This document shows, piece after piece, positions 43,277 to 52,734 of a stretch of 64,000 nucleotides of DNA. The position numbers were made by a program, and so were the translations under genes. How positions within the stretch are numbered: position 1 is the stretch's first letter; each line of letters opens with the position of its first letter. Below the pieces are notes generated by a model. It was not told the origin of the DNA. It saw nothing but the letters and a program-made list of their open reading frames with translations, and made no database searches. Source of the stretch: Bacteroidota bacterium (GTDB taxonomy: Bacteria > Bacteroidota > Bacteroidia > Flavobacteriales_D > Crocinitomicaceae); NCBI GenBank assembly GCA_016192075.1, contig JACPUU010000001.1, positions 62,001 through 126,000 on the forward strand, written 5' to 3'.

Positions 43277-44026
43277 ATGAAAAAAATAAGTCGACATATC
43301 TTTTTACTGCTGACTTTGACAAGTCTGTTTCTGATATGCTGTAAAAAACCTGCCGACCGCTCTTGTTTTAAAAGCACCGGAGATCAGACGTCTGTTGAGA
43401 TTCCGCTTGATTCAGTTCATACATTCAACCTCTACAAAAATATCCGGTACCGCATTTTTCAGGACAACTCGCGCAAACTGGTTGTAAAGGGAGGCGCAAA
43501 TGTGGTGAACCTGATTGAGGCTAAAAATGAAAACGGTGTTGTTTCTGTTTCCAATAAAAACAAATGCAATTTTTTGCGAAAGAGTGAAGATCTCGTAGAG
43601 GTAGAAATTCACTATCCGTATTTAAATCATTTTTATATTGAACCCAGTGACTCGGTTATTTTCGAAAACACCATAACCGGCGATTCATTGTGGATTCAAA
43701 TGCGCGAGGGGGGCGGAAGTGCACGGCTTGATGTGAACGTGAATTTTCTCTCCATCAACGTATCATACGGCACCGGTGATTATGTTCTTTCAGGGTATGC
43801 GAACAATGCTGAAGTTAAAATTCAGAACAATGGTTTTGCAGATGCCTCACAGTTCAATTCGCCATATGTTTTTGTGTACAATAATTCAACCGGTGATTTG
43901 AAAATTAATCTTGAAAACGCTTATGCATTTGTGGTGTTGGAGGGCACCGGTGAAATTTATTATACCGGCCAGCCTGATTCGTTAAGTCTTGTACAGCCCG
44001 GCAGCGGAGAACTCATTAAATTATAA
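43277..44026 (+). CDS. lipoprotein with DUF2807 (GIN) domain
   Basis: 249 aa. Lipoprotein signal ending LFLICC (Cys21/22). The rest is a parallel beta-helix-like DUF2807 domain with short regular strands (KLVVKGGANVVNLIEAK, DLVEVEIHYPYLNHFYIEPSD, ARLDVNVNFLSINVSYGTGDYVLSGYAN). Such domains are often called putative auto-transporter adhesin heads, but secretion by autotransport is not implied. It starts 72 bp after the PagL-like gene. Confidence 0.8.
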   Translation: MKKISRHIFLLLTLTSLFLICCKKPADRSCFKSTGDQTSVEIPLDSVHTFNLYKNIRYRIFQDNSRKLVVKGGANVVNLIEAKNENGVVSVSNKNKCNFLRKSEDLVEVEIHYPYLNHFYIEPSDSVIFENTITGDSLWIQMREGGGSARLDVNVNFLSINVSYGTGDYVLSGYANNAEVKIQNNGFADASQFNSPYVFVYNNSTGDLKINLENAYAFVVLEGTGEIYYTGQPDSLSLVQPGSGELIKL

Positions 44027-44058
44027 CTGAAATTACTGGTGCATTGACTGAATAATTT

Positions 44059-44066
44059 TATCTTTG
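44059..44066 (+). promoter_or_regulatory. -7 promoter element (TATCTTTG)
   Basis: TATCTTTG matches TAnnTTTG, 26 bp before the ATG at 44093. A TTG 12 bp upstream is too close for a normal -33. Confidence 0.5.
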
Positions 44067-44092
44067 ATCAGTACTATCTAAAACAAAACTAT

Positions 44093-44515
44093 ATGCACAA
44101 ACAAAGATTGTTTATTTTGATCGCCGCCGGCGTAGGATTATTAGGAATGATAATGCCGTGGGCTTCGGTTTGGATTGTTTCTCAGAATGGCTTTAACAGC
44201 GGATTTGCCGGATGGGCGACATTGGCAGGTTTTGGAGCTGCTGCGGGAATTACATTTAAAGCGGAAGATAAAAATCAACCACTTGACTCCTCGTCTAAAA
44301 AAGTTGTTATGGGTGGAGGCGCTGCTGCCGCATTCTTTTCTCTTTTGGCAATGATTCTGCTAAAATCTCAGGGCGGAGGATATTTAACACTCGGAACCGG
44401 TGTATTCCTTTGTTTTATTGCCGGTGCAGCCGTATTGGCAATTCCTTTTATCATTAAAGGAGATGGAAATATGCAAATGCCAACCAAAGATTCAATTAAA
44501 GATGAATTGAAATAA
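44093..44515 (+). CDS. hypothetical membrane protein (140 aa)
   Basis: Three to four helices: about 5-28 (LFILIAAGVGLLGMIMPWASVW), 38-55, 70-88 and 95-120. The N-terminal GMIMPWASVW resembles small DUF4064-like/tetraspan membrane proteins, but no firm family match. It has its own promoter and terminator, so it is monocistronic. Confidence 0.75.
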   Translation: MHKQRLFILIAAGVGLLGMIMPWASVWIVSQNGFNSGFAGWATLAGFGAAAGITFKAEDKNQPLDSSSKKVVMGGGAAAAFFSLLAMILLKSQGGGYLTLGTGVFLCFIAGAAVLAIPFIIKGDGNMQMPTKDSIKDELK

Positions 44516-44539
44516 CGTTTGAGATTACTTATTTAATGG

Positions 44540-44574
44540 ATAGCATCGGGCTTAAACCCGGTGCTATTTTTTTT
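44540..44574 (+). terminator. Terminator of the 140-aa membrane protein gene
   Basis: Stem atagcatcggg / cccggtgctat (one G-U pair), loop of six, then eight T. Confidence 0.9.
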
Positions 44575-44643
44575 GCACAAAAACGATCATAATTAAAATT
44601 CTTTTTTATCTTCATCAAAAATTTAACTAAAACCTTAATAACT

Positions 44644-45096
44644 ATGAGTGATCAAGTTCTAGACAGCAACGGAGGAGGCACAGGAGCCCGTCCAACTTTT
44701 TTGACAGTATTGTGTATTTTAACCTTCATTGGTTCCGGACTTGGTGTATTAGGCGGAATTTTAGGTCTTGTTGGTAGTTCTGCCCTTGCCAGATTCGCAC
44801 CATCAGGAGGCTTGATGATTTGGACTTTACTGGGTCTGGCTGCTGCTGGTTTGTGTCTTTTTGGTGCCATCCAAATGTGGGGATTGAAAAAACAAGGTTT
44901 CATGCTTTATGTTGCCGGCGTAGCGCTTTCAATTGTAGTGAGCCTTATCAACGTATTTACAATGCCTGACCTGGGCGGAAGTGCTTTGGGAAGCTCAGTG
45001 GAAAGTGCGATGTGGACTGGTGTCTTCATTGGAGTAGCTATTAACGTAGCATTTGTTTTGATGTACAACGCTAATCGTAAAGCGCTTATCCATTAA
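44644..45096 (+). CDS. hypothetical membrane protein (150 aa)
   Basis: 150 aa with four helices (about 17-45, 54-74, 83-104, 124-142) and a Gly-rich N-terminus. GARPTFLTVLCILTFIGSG is a start often seen in Bacteroidota DUF-type small membrane proteins. It has no partner gene and its own terminator, 100 bp downstream. Confidence 0.78.
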   Translation: MSDQVLDSNGGGTGARPTFLTVLCILTFIGSGLGVLGGILGLVGSSALARFAPSGGLMIWTLLGLAAAGLCLFGAIQMWGLKKQGFMLYVAGVALSIVVSLINVFTMPDLGGSALGSSVESAMWTGVFIGVAINVAFVLMYNANRKALIH

Positions 45097-45198
45097 TTCT
45101 TGAATAGTACGCGTGATTTTTAAGTGATTGCAAGCCGAATTTCTTAATTGAAAGGCCCGTTTTAATCACTTGTCAGCGTCATTGATATTTGAATTGAT

Positions 45199-45232
45199 AA
45201 CCCGTCCGCCAAAAGCGTGACGGGTTTTTTTT
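45199..45232 (+). terminator. Terminator of the 150-aa membrane protein gene
   Basis: Stem aacccgtc / gacgggtt, with an inner cgc/gcg pair in the loop, then eight T. Confidence 0.88.
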
Positions 45233-45268
45233 GTGACATGAATCACCAGCCGCTCCGATATTCTTCCG

Positions 45269-45276
45269 TAAATTTG
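45269..45276 (+). promoter_or_regulatory. -7 promoter element (TAAATTTG)
   Basis: TAAATTTG matches TAnnTTTG. It is 23 bp before ATG 45299 and 14 bp before ATG 45290; the former spacing agrees better with the other genes in the window. Confidence 0.55.
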
Positions 45277-45298
45277 CAGTATTCAATTCATGCTGCGT

Positions 45299-45502
45299 AT
45301 GAAAATAGCTCTTGTTTCAATTGTTTTATTAGCCCTGGCCTTTGCCGGAATTGCAATTAAAATATGGGCAAAAAAAGGAGGCAAATTTGCAGGTACCTGC
45401 GCCAGCAGCAATCCCTATTTGAATGACGGTGAAGAAACCTGCAGCTTCTGCGGCGCACGGCCTGATGAGCAGTGTAAGAAAGAGGAAGTCGCCGCTTTGT
45501 AA
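45299..45502 (+). CDS. small Cys-motif membrane or secreted protein
   Basis: 67 aa from ATG 45299 (ATG 45290 is an alternative giving 70 aa). One hydrophobic segment (MKIALVSIVLLALAFAGIAIKIW) followed by KKGGKFAGTCASSNPYLNDGEETCSFCGARPDEQC. I recall close relatives in Bacteroidota named membrane or secreted protein, with the same FAGTCAS and CxxCG elements. Three or four Cys could bind a metal. Function unknown. Confidence 0.72.
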   Translation: MKIALVSIVLLALAFAGIAIKIWAKKGGKFAGTCASSNPYLNDGEETCSFCGARPDEQCKKEEVAAL

Positions 45503-45900
45503 GACTCCAAAGCACAAAAGAACAAACCCTTACATTCAAAAAAACAATTTCCAAAGATTAAAGTACAAAATTCCAGACAGGTATTTTTCAGGGGAAAGTC
45601 TGGCTGTCCGGTGGTTTATTGTGATTTAAACGCTGGAGTTTATCTCCCGCTGATCGCGAAGTATTGCTACGCAGAAAAGGCCCGCAGTTGCAATAGGTTT
45701 TAATAACTGTACAAAACAAATCTGCGTGGATTTGCGCGGTTAAAATCTCCGCTAATCAGCGGGAAAAATTAACTCATCCAATTGAATCCATTTTTGATTT
45801 TTAAACCGCCTGTCAGACAGGTTCGCCTGGGATGATACTGGTAACGCCAATGAATCTGACGTATACCGCTTGGATTTGAAATTTAAATTTTGGAATTTCC
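45503..45900. other. Repeat-containing intergenic region
   Basis: 398 bp without a convincing gene. It contains an inverted pair tcccgctgat (45645-45654) and atcagcggga (45755-45764) about 100 bp apart, a tctgcgtgg/tttgcgcgg stretch between them, and a perfect small palindrome cctgtc-a-gacagg (45809-45821). It looks like degenerate intergenic repeat material. No promoter for a plus-strand gene follows. Confidence 0.6.
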
Positions 45901-46710
45901 TCAAACCGCTACCTCATTCTCACGCAGTGCATCGTTCAGTGAAGTCTTCAAATCAGTACTTGCTTTGCGTTTTCCAATAATCAGTGCACAAGGCACCTGG
46001 TATTCACCGGCAGCAAATTTTTTGGTATACGAACCCGGAATGACAACACTGCGTTCCGGCACATAGCCTTTCATTTCAACAGGTTCTGATCCGGTTACAT
46101 CAATAATTTTGGTTGATTTGGTGAGCACCACATTGGCACCCAGCACAGCTTCTTTTCCTACACGTACGCCTTCAACCACAATGCAGCGTGAGCCAATAAA
46201 GGCATTGTCTTCAATAATAACCGGCGCGGCCTGCAGCGGTTCCAGCACACCGCCGATTCCAACACCGCCGCTCAGGTGTACGTGTTTTCCAATTTGGGCA
46301 CATGACCCAACAGTGGCCCAGGTATCAACCATGGTACCCTCATCTACATAAGCGCCAATATTTACGTAAGAAGGCATTAGAATAACACCTTTTGAAACAT
46401 ACGATCCGTAACGTGCAATAGCATGTGGTACCACGCGGACTCCTTTTTCCTTATAGCCGCGTTTCAGTGCCATTTTATCGTGAAATTCAAACGGCCCCAC
46501 TTCAATGGTTTCCATTTTGCGGATGGGAAAATACAACACTACTGCCTTTTTTACCCATTCGTTTACCTTCCATTCACCTGCACCAGCTGGTTCTGCAACC
46601 CGCAAAGAACCTTCATCGAGTTTGGCAATAACGGCATTTATGGCATCCTGCGTCTCTTTTTTTTCAAGAAGACTGCGGTCTTCCCACGCTTTTTCAATAA
46701 TCGCTTGCAT
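45901..46710 (-). CDS. dapD: 2,3,4,5-tetrahydropyridine-2,6-dicarboxylate N-succinyltransferase
   Basis: 269 aa, the usual DapD length. Succinylase branch of lysine/meso-DAP synthesis. Left-handed beta-helix hexapeptides are clear (VILMPSYVNIGAYVDEGTMVDTWATVGSCAQIGKHVHLSGGVGIGGVLEP), and IIEDNAFIGSRCIVVEGVRVGKEAVLGANV carries the conserved acidic residue. Provides DAP for the wall recycled by mpl. Confidence 0.95.
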   Translation of the reverse strand: MQAIIEKAWEDRSLLEKKETQDAINAVIAKLDEGSLRVAEPAGAGEWKVNEWVKKAVVLYFPIRKMETIEVGPFEFHDKMALKRGYKEKGVRVVPHAIARYGSYVSKGVILMPSYVNIGAYVDEGTMVDTWATVGSCAQIGKHVHLSGGVGIGGVLEPLQAAPVIIEDNAFIGSRCIVVEGVRVGKEAVLGANVVLTKSTKIIDVTGSEPVEMKGYVPERSVVIPGSYTKKFAAGEYQVPCALIIGKRKASTDLKTSLNDALRENEVAV

Positions 46711-46729
46711 TTACGTTAATATTTGACAG

Positions 46730-46737
46730 CAAAGATA
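46730..46737 (-). promoter_or_regulatory. -7 promoter element of dapD (TATCTTTG)
   Basis: Minus-strand TATCTTTG matches TAnnTTTG, 19 bp before the dapD ATG. Confidence 0.55.
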
Positions 46738-46824
46738 ATATTCCTTCCAGCTTGCATGCTTACATTTGCGTTCATTCAAGATTGAATTAACGAAAGCAAT
46801 TAATTGAGTTAAATATCCTGAAAA

Positions 46825-47601
46825 ATGGAAATAGTATACCTTGTTCTGATTTCGTTTGCGGCAAGTTGGCTGACTTTTTTCAGTGGCTTTGGGCTTGGAA
46901 CCATTCTCACACCGGTTTTTTATTTTTTGTTTAATGACCTGGCACTGGCTATTGCCGGAACCGCAATTGTTCATTTTCTGAACAACCTTTTTAAGTTTTT
47001 ACTGATGCAAAAAAGTATTGACTGGAAAATTGCAATTCCCTTTGGCCTGGCCTCCATTCCGGCTGCTTACCTCGGCGCCTGGCTGCTGATTCATTTTGAA
47101 GATGTAAAACTGGTGGAGTATGTGTTGGGAACAACCACCTATACCGTTCAGCTGATGAACCTGATTTTTGGTTTGCTGCTGATTGTTTTTGCAATTGTTG
47201 AAATGATTCCGGATTTTACACTGAATATTGAGCGCAGATTTCTCTGGGTAGGAGGTTTGATCAGTGGTTTTTTTGGCGGACTTTCAGGGCACCAGGGAGC
47301 GCTGCGCACTGCGTTTCTCACAAAATATAAACTGGATAAAGAAGTGTTTATTGCCACAGGTATTGTCATTGCATTGGCGGTAGACATTTCACGATCGGTC
47401 AACTATTTTTCAGGTTTTGACCTGGTTGTTCTCCGTGAAAACTGGACCACGCTGCTGGCTTCATTGCTCGCTGCATTTGTGGGCGCCATTACAGGTAAAT
47501 ACCTGCTGAAAAAAATAGATTTAAAGTTTCTAACCATGCTGATTGCCATTTCAATGATGATTTTTGGCATTGCCCTGGCAGGCGGTTTTTTAACAAGGTA
47601 A
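46825..47601 (+). CDS. TauE/SafE family sulfite/anion permease
   Basis: 258 aa with eight helices in two related halves; each half begins with the family GxGxG motif (FFSGFGLGTILTPVFYF and GGLISGFFGGLSGHQGALRTAFL). The family exports sulfite, sulfoacetate or similar anions; the substrate is not predictable. It is followed immediately by the cyclo-ligase gene. Confidence 0.88.
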   Translation: MEIVYLVLISFAASWLTFFSGFGLGTILTPVFYFLFNDLALAIAGTAIVHFLNNLFKFLLMQKSIDWKIAIPFGLASIPAAYLGAWLLIHFEDVKLVEYVLGTTTYTVQLMNLIFGLLLIVFAIVEMIPDFTLNIERRFLWVGGLISGFFGGLSGHQGALRTAFLTKYKLDKEVFIATGIVIALAVDISRSVNYFSGFDLVVLRENWTTLLASLLAAFVGAITGKYLLKKIDLKFLTMLIAISMMIFGIALAGGFLTR

Positions 47602-47604
47602 GTG

Positions 47605-48156
47605 ATGACAAAAAAAGAACTCAGGGAGAAATACAAAAAGCTGCGCAGTCAGTTATCCAATTGTGAACAGGATACCATTTCGCATTTGATTGCCGGTCAT
47701 TTAACAACCCGCTTTGACCTGGAAGGAAAACGAATTTCTTGTTTCGTTCCCATTTCACGACTGAAAGAAGTGAATACCTGGCTCATTCTTGATTCAGTCA
47801 ATGCTTCCTTTTTTTTACCGGTAATTGGTTCAGACGATCAGTTAAAACACATCCGCTACCAGGGAAAAGACAAGCTGAAAGAAAATGCATGGGGTATTCT
47901 GGAACCGCAGTCAGGTGAAGAAATTGATCCGGCTGAACTTGATGTCGTTCTTGTACCATTGTTAACCGTAAATAAGAACGGATACAGGGTTGGTTATGGC
48001 AAAGGGTATTACGATAAATTTCTGGCGCGCTGTAAACCGGGGTGCATTTTTATAGGTCTTTACCAGTTTGAAACGTTTGAAGAAATTGAAGACAGGCATG
48101 ATGCCGATGTAGCACTTCATTATTGTGTTACTCCTGGCGGAATCAGCACATTTTAA
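47605..48156 (+). CDS. 5-formyltetrahydrofolate cyclo-ligase
   Basis: 183 aa. ATP-dependent conversion of 5-formyl-THF to 5,10-methenyl-THF. N-terminal KKELREKYKKLRSQLS, then the diagnostic RVGYGKGYYDKFL near the C-terminus with VLVPLLTVNKNG before it. GTG at 47602, directly after the TauE stop, is an alternative start; ATG 47605 is preferred. Coupled to the permease by position only; no functional link is clear. Confidence 0.92.
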   Translation: MTKKELREKYKKLRSQLSNCEQDTISHLIAGHLTTRFDLEGKRISCFVPISRLKEVNTWLILDSVNASFFLPVIGSDDQLKHIRYQGKDKLKENAWGILEPQSGEEIDPAELDVVLVPLLTVNKNGYRVGYGKGYYDKFLARCKPGCIFIGLYQFETFEEIEDRHDADVALHYCVTPGGISTF

Positions 48157-48181
48157 GGCACTGCTGATTTTGGTTCAATTC

Positions 48182-48212
48182 TTGCTTTATCACAGTTATC
48201 TCATTAAATTTG
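48182..48212 (+). promoter_or_regulatory. Promoter of the DUF547 gene (TTG-N20-TAAATTTG)
   Basis: TTG at 48182-48184, spacer of 20, TAAATTTG at 48205-48212, 22 bp before the ATG at 48235. A full match to the Bacteroidota -33/-7 pattern. Confidence 0.7.
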
Positions 48213-48234
48213 ATACCAACCTTCATTTACCATT

Positions 48235-48957
48235 ATGAAAAAAATTGCCGTTTTTGTTTCCGTGTTGTGCTGTACCGTTTTATCCGGTTTTGGGGCTACG
48301 CAGCCTGATCACTCTATCTGGGACAGATATCTTGGCAATTATGTGAGCAGTTCAGGAACGGTTAATTACAAATCCATGAAACTGGAAATGGATACGTTGG
48401 ATGCGTATCTTATTCAATTGCGGGATCACGGGCCTACCGGTGAGTGGACTAAAAATGAAAAAATGGCCTATTACATCAATGCGTACAATGCGTATACAGT
48501 CAAATTTGTATTGTCAAAATATCCGGTAGAATCAGTGAAAGATATCTCTTACAGCGGTAAAGACATCTGGAATTTTAAAATGGCCAACCTGGGCGGAACT
48601 AATTATACGCTGAACCAGATTGAAAATGATATTTTACGGAAAATGGGTGATGCACGAATCCATTTTGCCATTAATTGTGCATCGTATTCGTGCCCTAAAT
48701 TGTTGAACAAAGCCTATACCGCAGATAAACTCAACTCACAGCTGACTACAGCAACAAAAACCTTTATCAACGATACCAAACACAACATTCTTGCTGAAAA
48801 GAAAATTCAGATCTCTGAACTTTTTTCATGGTATGCAACTGATTTTACCGTTGACGGAAAAACACTGATTGATTTTCTGAATCAGTATTCAGCCGTTACC
48901 ATTTCAGCAACAGCCAAAGTAGAGTATATGCCCTACAACTGGTCGCTGAACGATTAA
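48235..48957 (+). CDS. secreted DUF547 protein
   Basis: 240 aa with a signal peptide (MKKIAVFVSVLCCTVLSGFGA). DUF547 body: WTKNEKMAYYINAYNAYTVKFVLSKYP, IWNFKMANLGGTNYTLNQIENDILRK and ARIHFAINCASYSCPKLLNKAYTAD, with the conserved Asn-Cys and SCPxL. Family function is unknown. Monocistronic, own promoter and terminator. Confidence 0.9.
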   Translation: MKKIAVFVSVLCCTVLSGFGATQPDHSIWDRYLGNYVSSSGTVNYKSMKLEMDTLDAYLIQLRDHGPTGEWTKNEKMAYYINAYNAYTVKFVLSKYPVESVKDISYSGKDIWNFKMANLGGTNYTLNQIENDILRKMGDARIHFAINCASYSCPKLLNKAYTADKLNSQLTTATKTFINDTKHNILAEKKIQISELFSWYATDFTVDGKTLIDFLNQYSAVTISATAKVEYMPYNWSLND

Positions 48958-49034
48958 AATAAAAAGCAGCTGTCCGGTAACATGAAACTTCTGGGCAAAA
49001 CAGGCATTCACCCCTTTTGGGTATTACTGAATAA

Positions 49035-49066
49035 AAAAAGCGATCCGGATTTACAGATCGCTTTTC
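49035..49066. terminator. Terminator between convergent DUF547 and giant adhesin genes
   Basis: Stem aaaaagcgatc / gatcgctttt with a 10-nt loop. A-run and T-run flanks let it work in both directions. Confidence 0.85.
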
Positions 49067-49085
49067 TGTTTTAAGAATCATTCGT

Positions 49086-52000
49086 TTATTTCAGCACTGT
49101 CACATGCCCGCGATGGGTATGCCGTTTATCAGACATGTTTTCTTTGAATTCAATCTGCCACACATAAACACCATCTTCTACAAGCCCCTGGTCTGAATAG
49201 GTTCCATCCCATCCAATGGCGGCGTTGTAAGATTCAAAAACAATTTCTCCCCAGCGGTTGAAAATAATCAGGTGGTAATCAAACGGGTCAAAACCGGATG
49301 TAAATACCGGCTGAAAACCTTCATTGAACTCATCGTGATCAGGTGTAAACACATTTGGAACGTAGAATATAATGACGTCCTGAATGGTGATCAGCTGCTG
49401 GGCGGTATCCGGACACATACCACTGTTTGTTGCAATAAGTGTTGCCAGGTATTGGTTGGGTGCAATAGGGTAGGTGTGTGAAGGATTCACCTGGTAAACA
49501 GTTGCAGTGGTATCACCAAAATCCCAGGCAAAACCATCGGCATTGTCTGACTGATTGAGAAATTCAACTTCGGTGTCATCAATATCAATTACCTGCGGTG
49601 AATATGAAAATGCTGCTTCAGCCTGTTCATAAACCTGGATGTAGTTGGTAACGGTTGCTGATCCAAAACAGCCGTCAGCCGTAGTAACATCCAGCGAAAC
49701 AGAATAGGTGCCGGCAGCAAAAACAGTTGTTACAGTTCCACAGCCGGTAGCGCCAAGGCCCGTACCAAAACTCCATACGCAGTTCTGCCCGGGAATAGAA
49801 GATGTGTTTGTAAAATTGACCGTGTGTGGTTCACACCCTACCAGCGAGTCACCAACAAATGAAACCACCGGATTAGGGTGAATGGTTATGATAAATGTTG
49901 CCGGGTTTCCAACGCAGTTTTGAGGCGACGTAGGCGTAACTGAAACGGTTACCGGTATATCTGTTCCGGTTCCGTTTACGGCCAGAAAAATTGGAATGTT
50001 TCCCGTTCCGCTCAGGCCAAATCCTACGTCAGTGCCGGTAACATTAACCCAGTCAAAAGATGAACCGGCTACGTTTGAAGCAAAACCTTGTACGCTCAGA
50101 TTGGATCCTTCGCAAATTTCCTGGTCAACCAGCGGGTTCATAACCGGAGTTGGATTTATTGAAATGGTTGCATTACCGGTAACGGCATTGGTACAGTTGT
50201 TGGCATCGGTAACAGAAACCAAATCATACGAACCGGCAGCAGCACCTGAAAGAATGTACGGTGTGGAACCGGTCGTAAAAGTTACCGGATTGCCATTAAA
50301 ATTATAGGTAAGATCCCAGTTTGGTGTACCTGCCGTTAAATTGAAAGTAATGTCCGGAAGCGGATCACTTGCACAAATAGCGGTTGTGCCTGAAATGGTT
50401 GCATCTGGCAGTGAATTGACGGTGAGTGTAAAACTGGTTGTCGCTCCAACACAAGTACCAACAGTTGGGGTTACAGTAATCGTTCCACTGATTGCCGGTC
50501 CGCCAATAACGGTTCCGGTGCCATTAAAAGCAGCAATAGATCCTGTTCCGCTTGCACCCAGGCCAATCGTGGTATTGGTGTTTGTCCAGTCAAAGGTTGC
50601 TCCTGCACTTCCCGTAAATCCAATAGCGGTGAAAGATGATCCTTCACACACTGTTTGGTCGGCAACCGGGTTCACAGTTGGTGTCGGTGCTATGGTAAGT
50701 GTGAATGTTGTATTGTCCGGACATGGGCCCGGGGTGGTATAGGTTACTGTATAGGTTGCTGGTGTAGATGTAGCCGGTGTAATTTGTCCGCTTGCGGCAT
50801 TGAGCGTTAATCCGGCAGGTGTAGCTGTAAATGTTCCGCCGGCAACACCGGTAATGGTTGGTGAAGAAGGTGCTTCTGTTTCACAATAAGTGATCGAAGG
50901 GTAAGTAAAAGACGGGTCCTGGAGCGGAGGGAATGGTCCGCCGGTTATAGTTGAAGGACATCCGTTGCCATCTGTTACGGTAAAAGAATAATTTTCTCCG
51001 CCGTTTAGCCCGTTGATAACAAACGTTCCATTATTGGGGGTGGTTGTATTGGCAAAAGAGGCCGTTACCGGAAGCAGGTTACTTGCTGTAAAGTTTGAAC
51101 CATCAATGGCCGGTAGTCCACCTGAAACAGTTACTGTTGAAGTACCGTTGTTACAATCTTCCACAATGGACGAACTAAACTGTGGCAGGTACTGTACCGC
51201 ATAAGGCGGGCCTAATTCATAACAGGGAATGGTACCGTTTACATAACTGTAGGTACCTGATACCATGCTGTACATGGTAATTGGAACGTAGTAGATGATA
51301 TTATCAGTAAATGTTCCCGGAGGGTAAGAATTAATCATTGACAAGTCATTGATGTCTGAAAGATTAAAATCGCTGACAAGCCCCAGAAAACAGGGATCAC
51401 TAGGAACTGTGTTGAATGGGTCAGGTGTAAGCGCAACCGTTGGCGGGCATGAATACATCAGCCACGATACACCTTCATCGTAAACTGGTCCAGGAGGAGT
51501 AAATTGTTCACCCGGACCAATCCAGTCATTGTTGGTGTTAATGTCAATCTGATCACCGTAACACAATACGTAGTTGTTGGCACTGCTTCCGGTAATGGTG
51601 GCCGTAAATGTTCCTATTTCAGCCAGGCAGACGCATGCGGTTGGTGCTGTGTAAGCAATGGTTGATGAACAGGTGGGGTCAGCCGTAAAATAGGCCGTTA
51701 CGGTACTTCCGGCACCATCTGACGGAATTCCTGAAATGCTCCATGTCTGCGGTGAGGTAAACGGCGGGTTAATAATGGTATCATAAATGGTGGTTCCATT
51801 ATCTACTTCAACAATGAGCTGTCCGCCGCCGGGAGGAGTGACAAACGTAAGATCACCATCAACCATATATTCATTGGTTGTTTGATTGCAAAGCCCAATG
51901 TTGGCATTGAACGTACTCATGTTGCAGCCACATATAGGTGCTGTATATGTTACTGTTTGTGTACACGCCGGATCAGCTGTAAAATAAGCTGTAATGTCAC

Positions 52001-52709
52001 AGGCAGCACCGTCCGCATTTTGGTTTGAAATGGTATAGTTGGCGGGCGAAGTAAAAGGTGCATTAAAAACCTGCTGGTTGCCGTTGCAGTCTTCAACAAT
52101 TAGCTGACCTGAAGCAGGTGCGTTGGTAAAAGAGACCTGGCCGGTAGTAGAATAGGTACTTGGCCCGGGTACGCAGGCACCAATGTTTGCGGTCAGGTTG
52201 GTAATGGTGCAGGTAACCGGTGTTGCGCAATTTATAACCCAGCCTGAAGAACAGCCGGTGTTGGTAAGTGTTAATGAACTAAAAGGGATGGTAGAACAAA
52301 CCGTAACCATAACGTCGCCATATCCGGTTACATCGGTACCGCATTGGTATGGACCAATAACGTTTCCGCTGACGCCGACATTAACACCGGTAATGGTAAG
52401 CGCTCCACCTGTATCTGTTGTAAGCGTGGCAAAATCATCGGTGTTTACAGCCGTATAAGCTAAACTCAGACAGGTTACCGGCGGCCCCACAACGCTTGAA
52501 ATCAAAACGCCGCCGCACCCAAATCCACACCAGGCCCCGTTCGTATTAACCGTGCCCGGTACAGAATTGTTACAGGTTGTATTTGAACCCGGTAAATAAG
52601 GTGATGAGCTGGTTCCTGTGGTTGTATAATTACCACAATTGTCTGCGGTTTGAGCAAGTGCTGAAAACGGACAAAGGGTAACCAGCAAAACAACGAACTT
52701 GTTTTTCAT
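49086..52709 (-). CDS. giant secreted protein with PKD-like repeats and gliding-motility C-terminal domain (1207 aa)
   Basis: Signal peptide (MKNKFVVLLVTLCPFSALAQ), a Cys-rich N-terminal region, several Ig/PKD-like modules rich in Thr/Gly/Asn (NPTPVMNPLVDQEICEGSNL; EFLNQSDNADGFAWDFGDTTATVYQVNPSHTYP is a PKD repeat) and a C-terminal CHU_C/TIGR04131-type domain (FYVPNVFTPDHDEFNEGF, FNRWGEIVFESYN, GWDGTYSDQGLVEDGVYVWQIEF). That domain type directs export by T9SS and attachment to the surface. It shares most of its modules with the 1946-aa protein next door. Probable adhesin or gliding-related surface protein. The hairpin at 52735-52778 lies in its leader. Confidence 0.9.
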   Translation of the reverse strand: MKNKFVVLLVTLCPFSALAQTADNCGNYTTTGTSSSPYLPGSNTTCNNSVPGTVNTNGAWCGFGCGGVLISSVVGPPVTCLSLAYTAVNTDDFATLTTDTGGALTITGVNVGVSGNVIGPYQCGTDVTGYGDVMVTVCSTIPFSSLTLTNTGCSSGWVINCATPVTCTITNLTANIGACVPGPSTYSTTGQVSFTNAPASGQLIVEDCNGNQQVFNAPFTSPANYTISNQNADGAACDITAYFTADPACTQTVTYTAPICGCNMSTFNANIGLCNQTTNEYMVDGDLTFVTPPGGGQLIVEVDNGTTIYDTIINPPFTSPQTWSISGIPSDGAGSTVTAYFTADPTCSSTIAYTAPTACVCLAEIGTFTATITGSSANNYVLCYGDQIDINTNNDWIGPGEQFTPPGPVYDEGVSWLMYSCPPTVALTPDPFNTVPSDPCFLGLVSDFNLSDINDLSMINSYPPGTFTDNIIYYVPITMYSMVSGTYSYVNGTIPCYELGPPYAVQYLPQFSSSIVEDCNNGTSTVTVSGGLPAIDGSNFTASNLLPVTASFANTTTPNNGTFVINGLNGGENYSFTVTDGNGCPSTITGGPFPPLQDPSFTYPSITYCETEAPSSPTITGVAGGTFTATPAGLTLNAASGQITPATSTPATYTVTYTTPGPCPDNTTFTLTIAPTPTVNPVADQTVCEGSSFTAIGFTGSAGATFDWTNTNTTIGLGASGTGSIAAFNGTGTVIGGPAISGTITVTPTVGTCVGATTSFTLTVNSLPDATISGTTAICASDPLPDITFNLTAGTPNWDLTYNFNGNPVTFTTGSTPYILSGAAAGSYDLVSVTDANNCTNAVTGNATISINPTPVMNPLVDQEICEGSNLSVQGFASNVAGSSFDWVNVTGTDVGFGLSGTGNIPIFLAVNGTGTDIPVTVSVTPTSPQNCVGNPATFIITIHPNPVVSFVGDSLVGCEPHTVNFTNTSSIPGQNCVWSFGTGLGATGCGTVTTVFAAGTYSVSLDVTTADGCFGSATVTNYIQVYEQAEAAFSYSPQVIDIDDTEVEFLNQSDNADGFAWDFGDTTATVYQVNPSHTYPIAPNQYLATLIATNSGMCPDTAQQLITIQDVIIFYVPNVFTPDHDEFNEGFQPVFTSGFDPFDYHLIIFNRWGEIVFESYNAAIGWDGTYSDQGLVEDGVYVWQIEFKENMSDKRHTHRGHVTVLK

Positions 52710-52734
52710 TTAACTGAATTTTGGTTGTTGATCA

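Noticed and set aside
49996-52458. Long plus-strand ORFs opposite the 1207-aa adhesin (for example 50341-50742)
   Set aside because: They are antisense shadows made by the Thr/Gly-rich codons of the adhesin; Val/Pro-rich products and no start signals.
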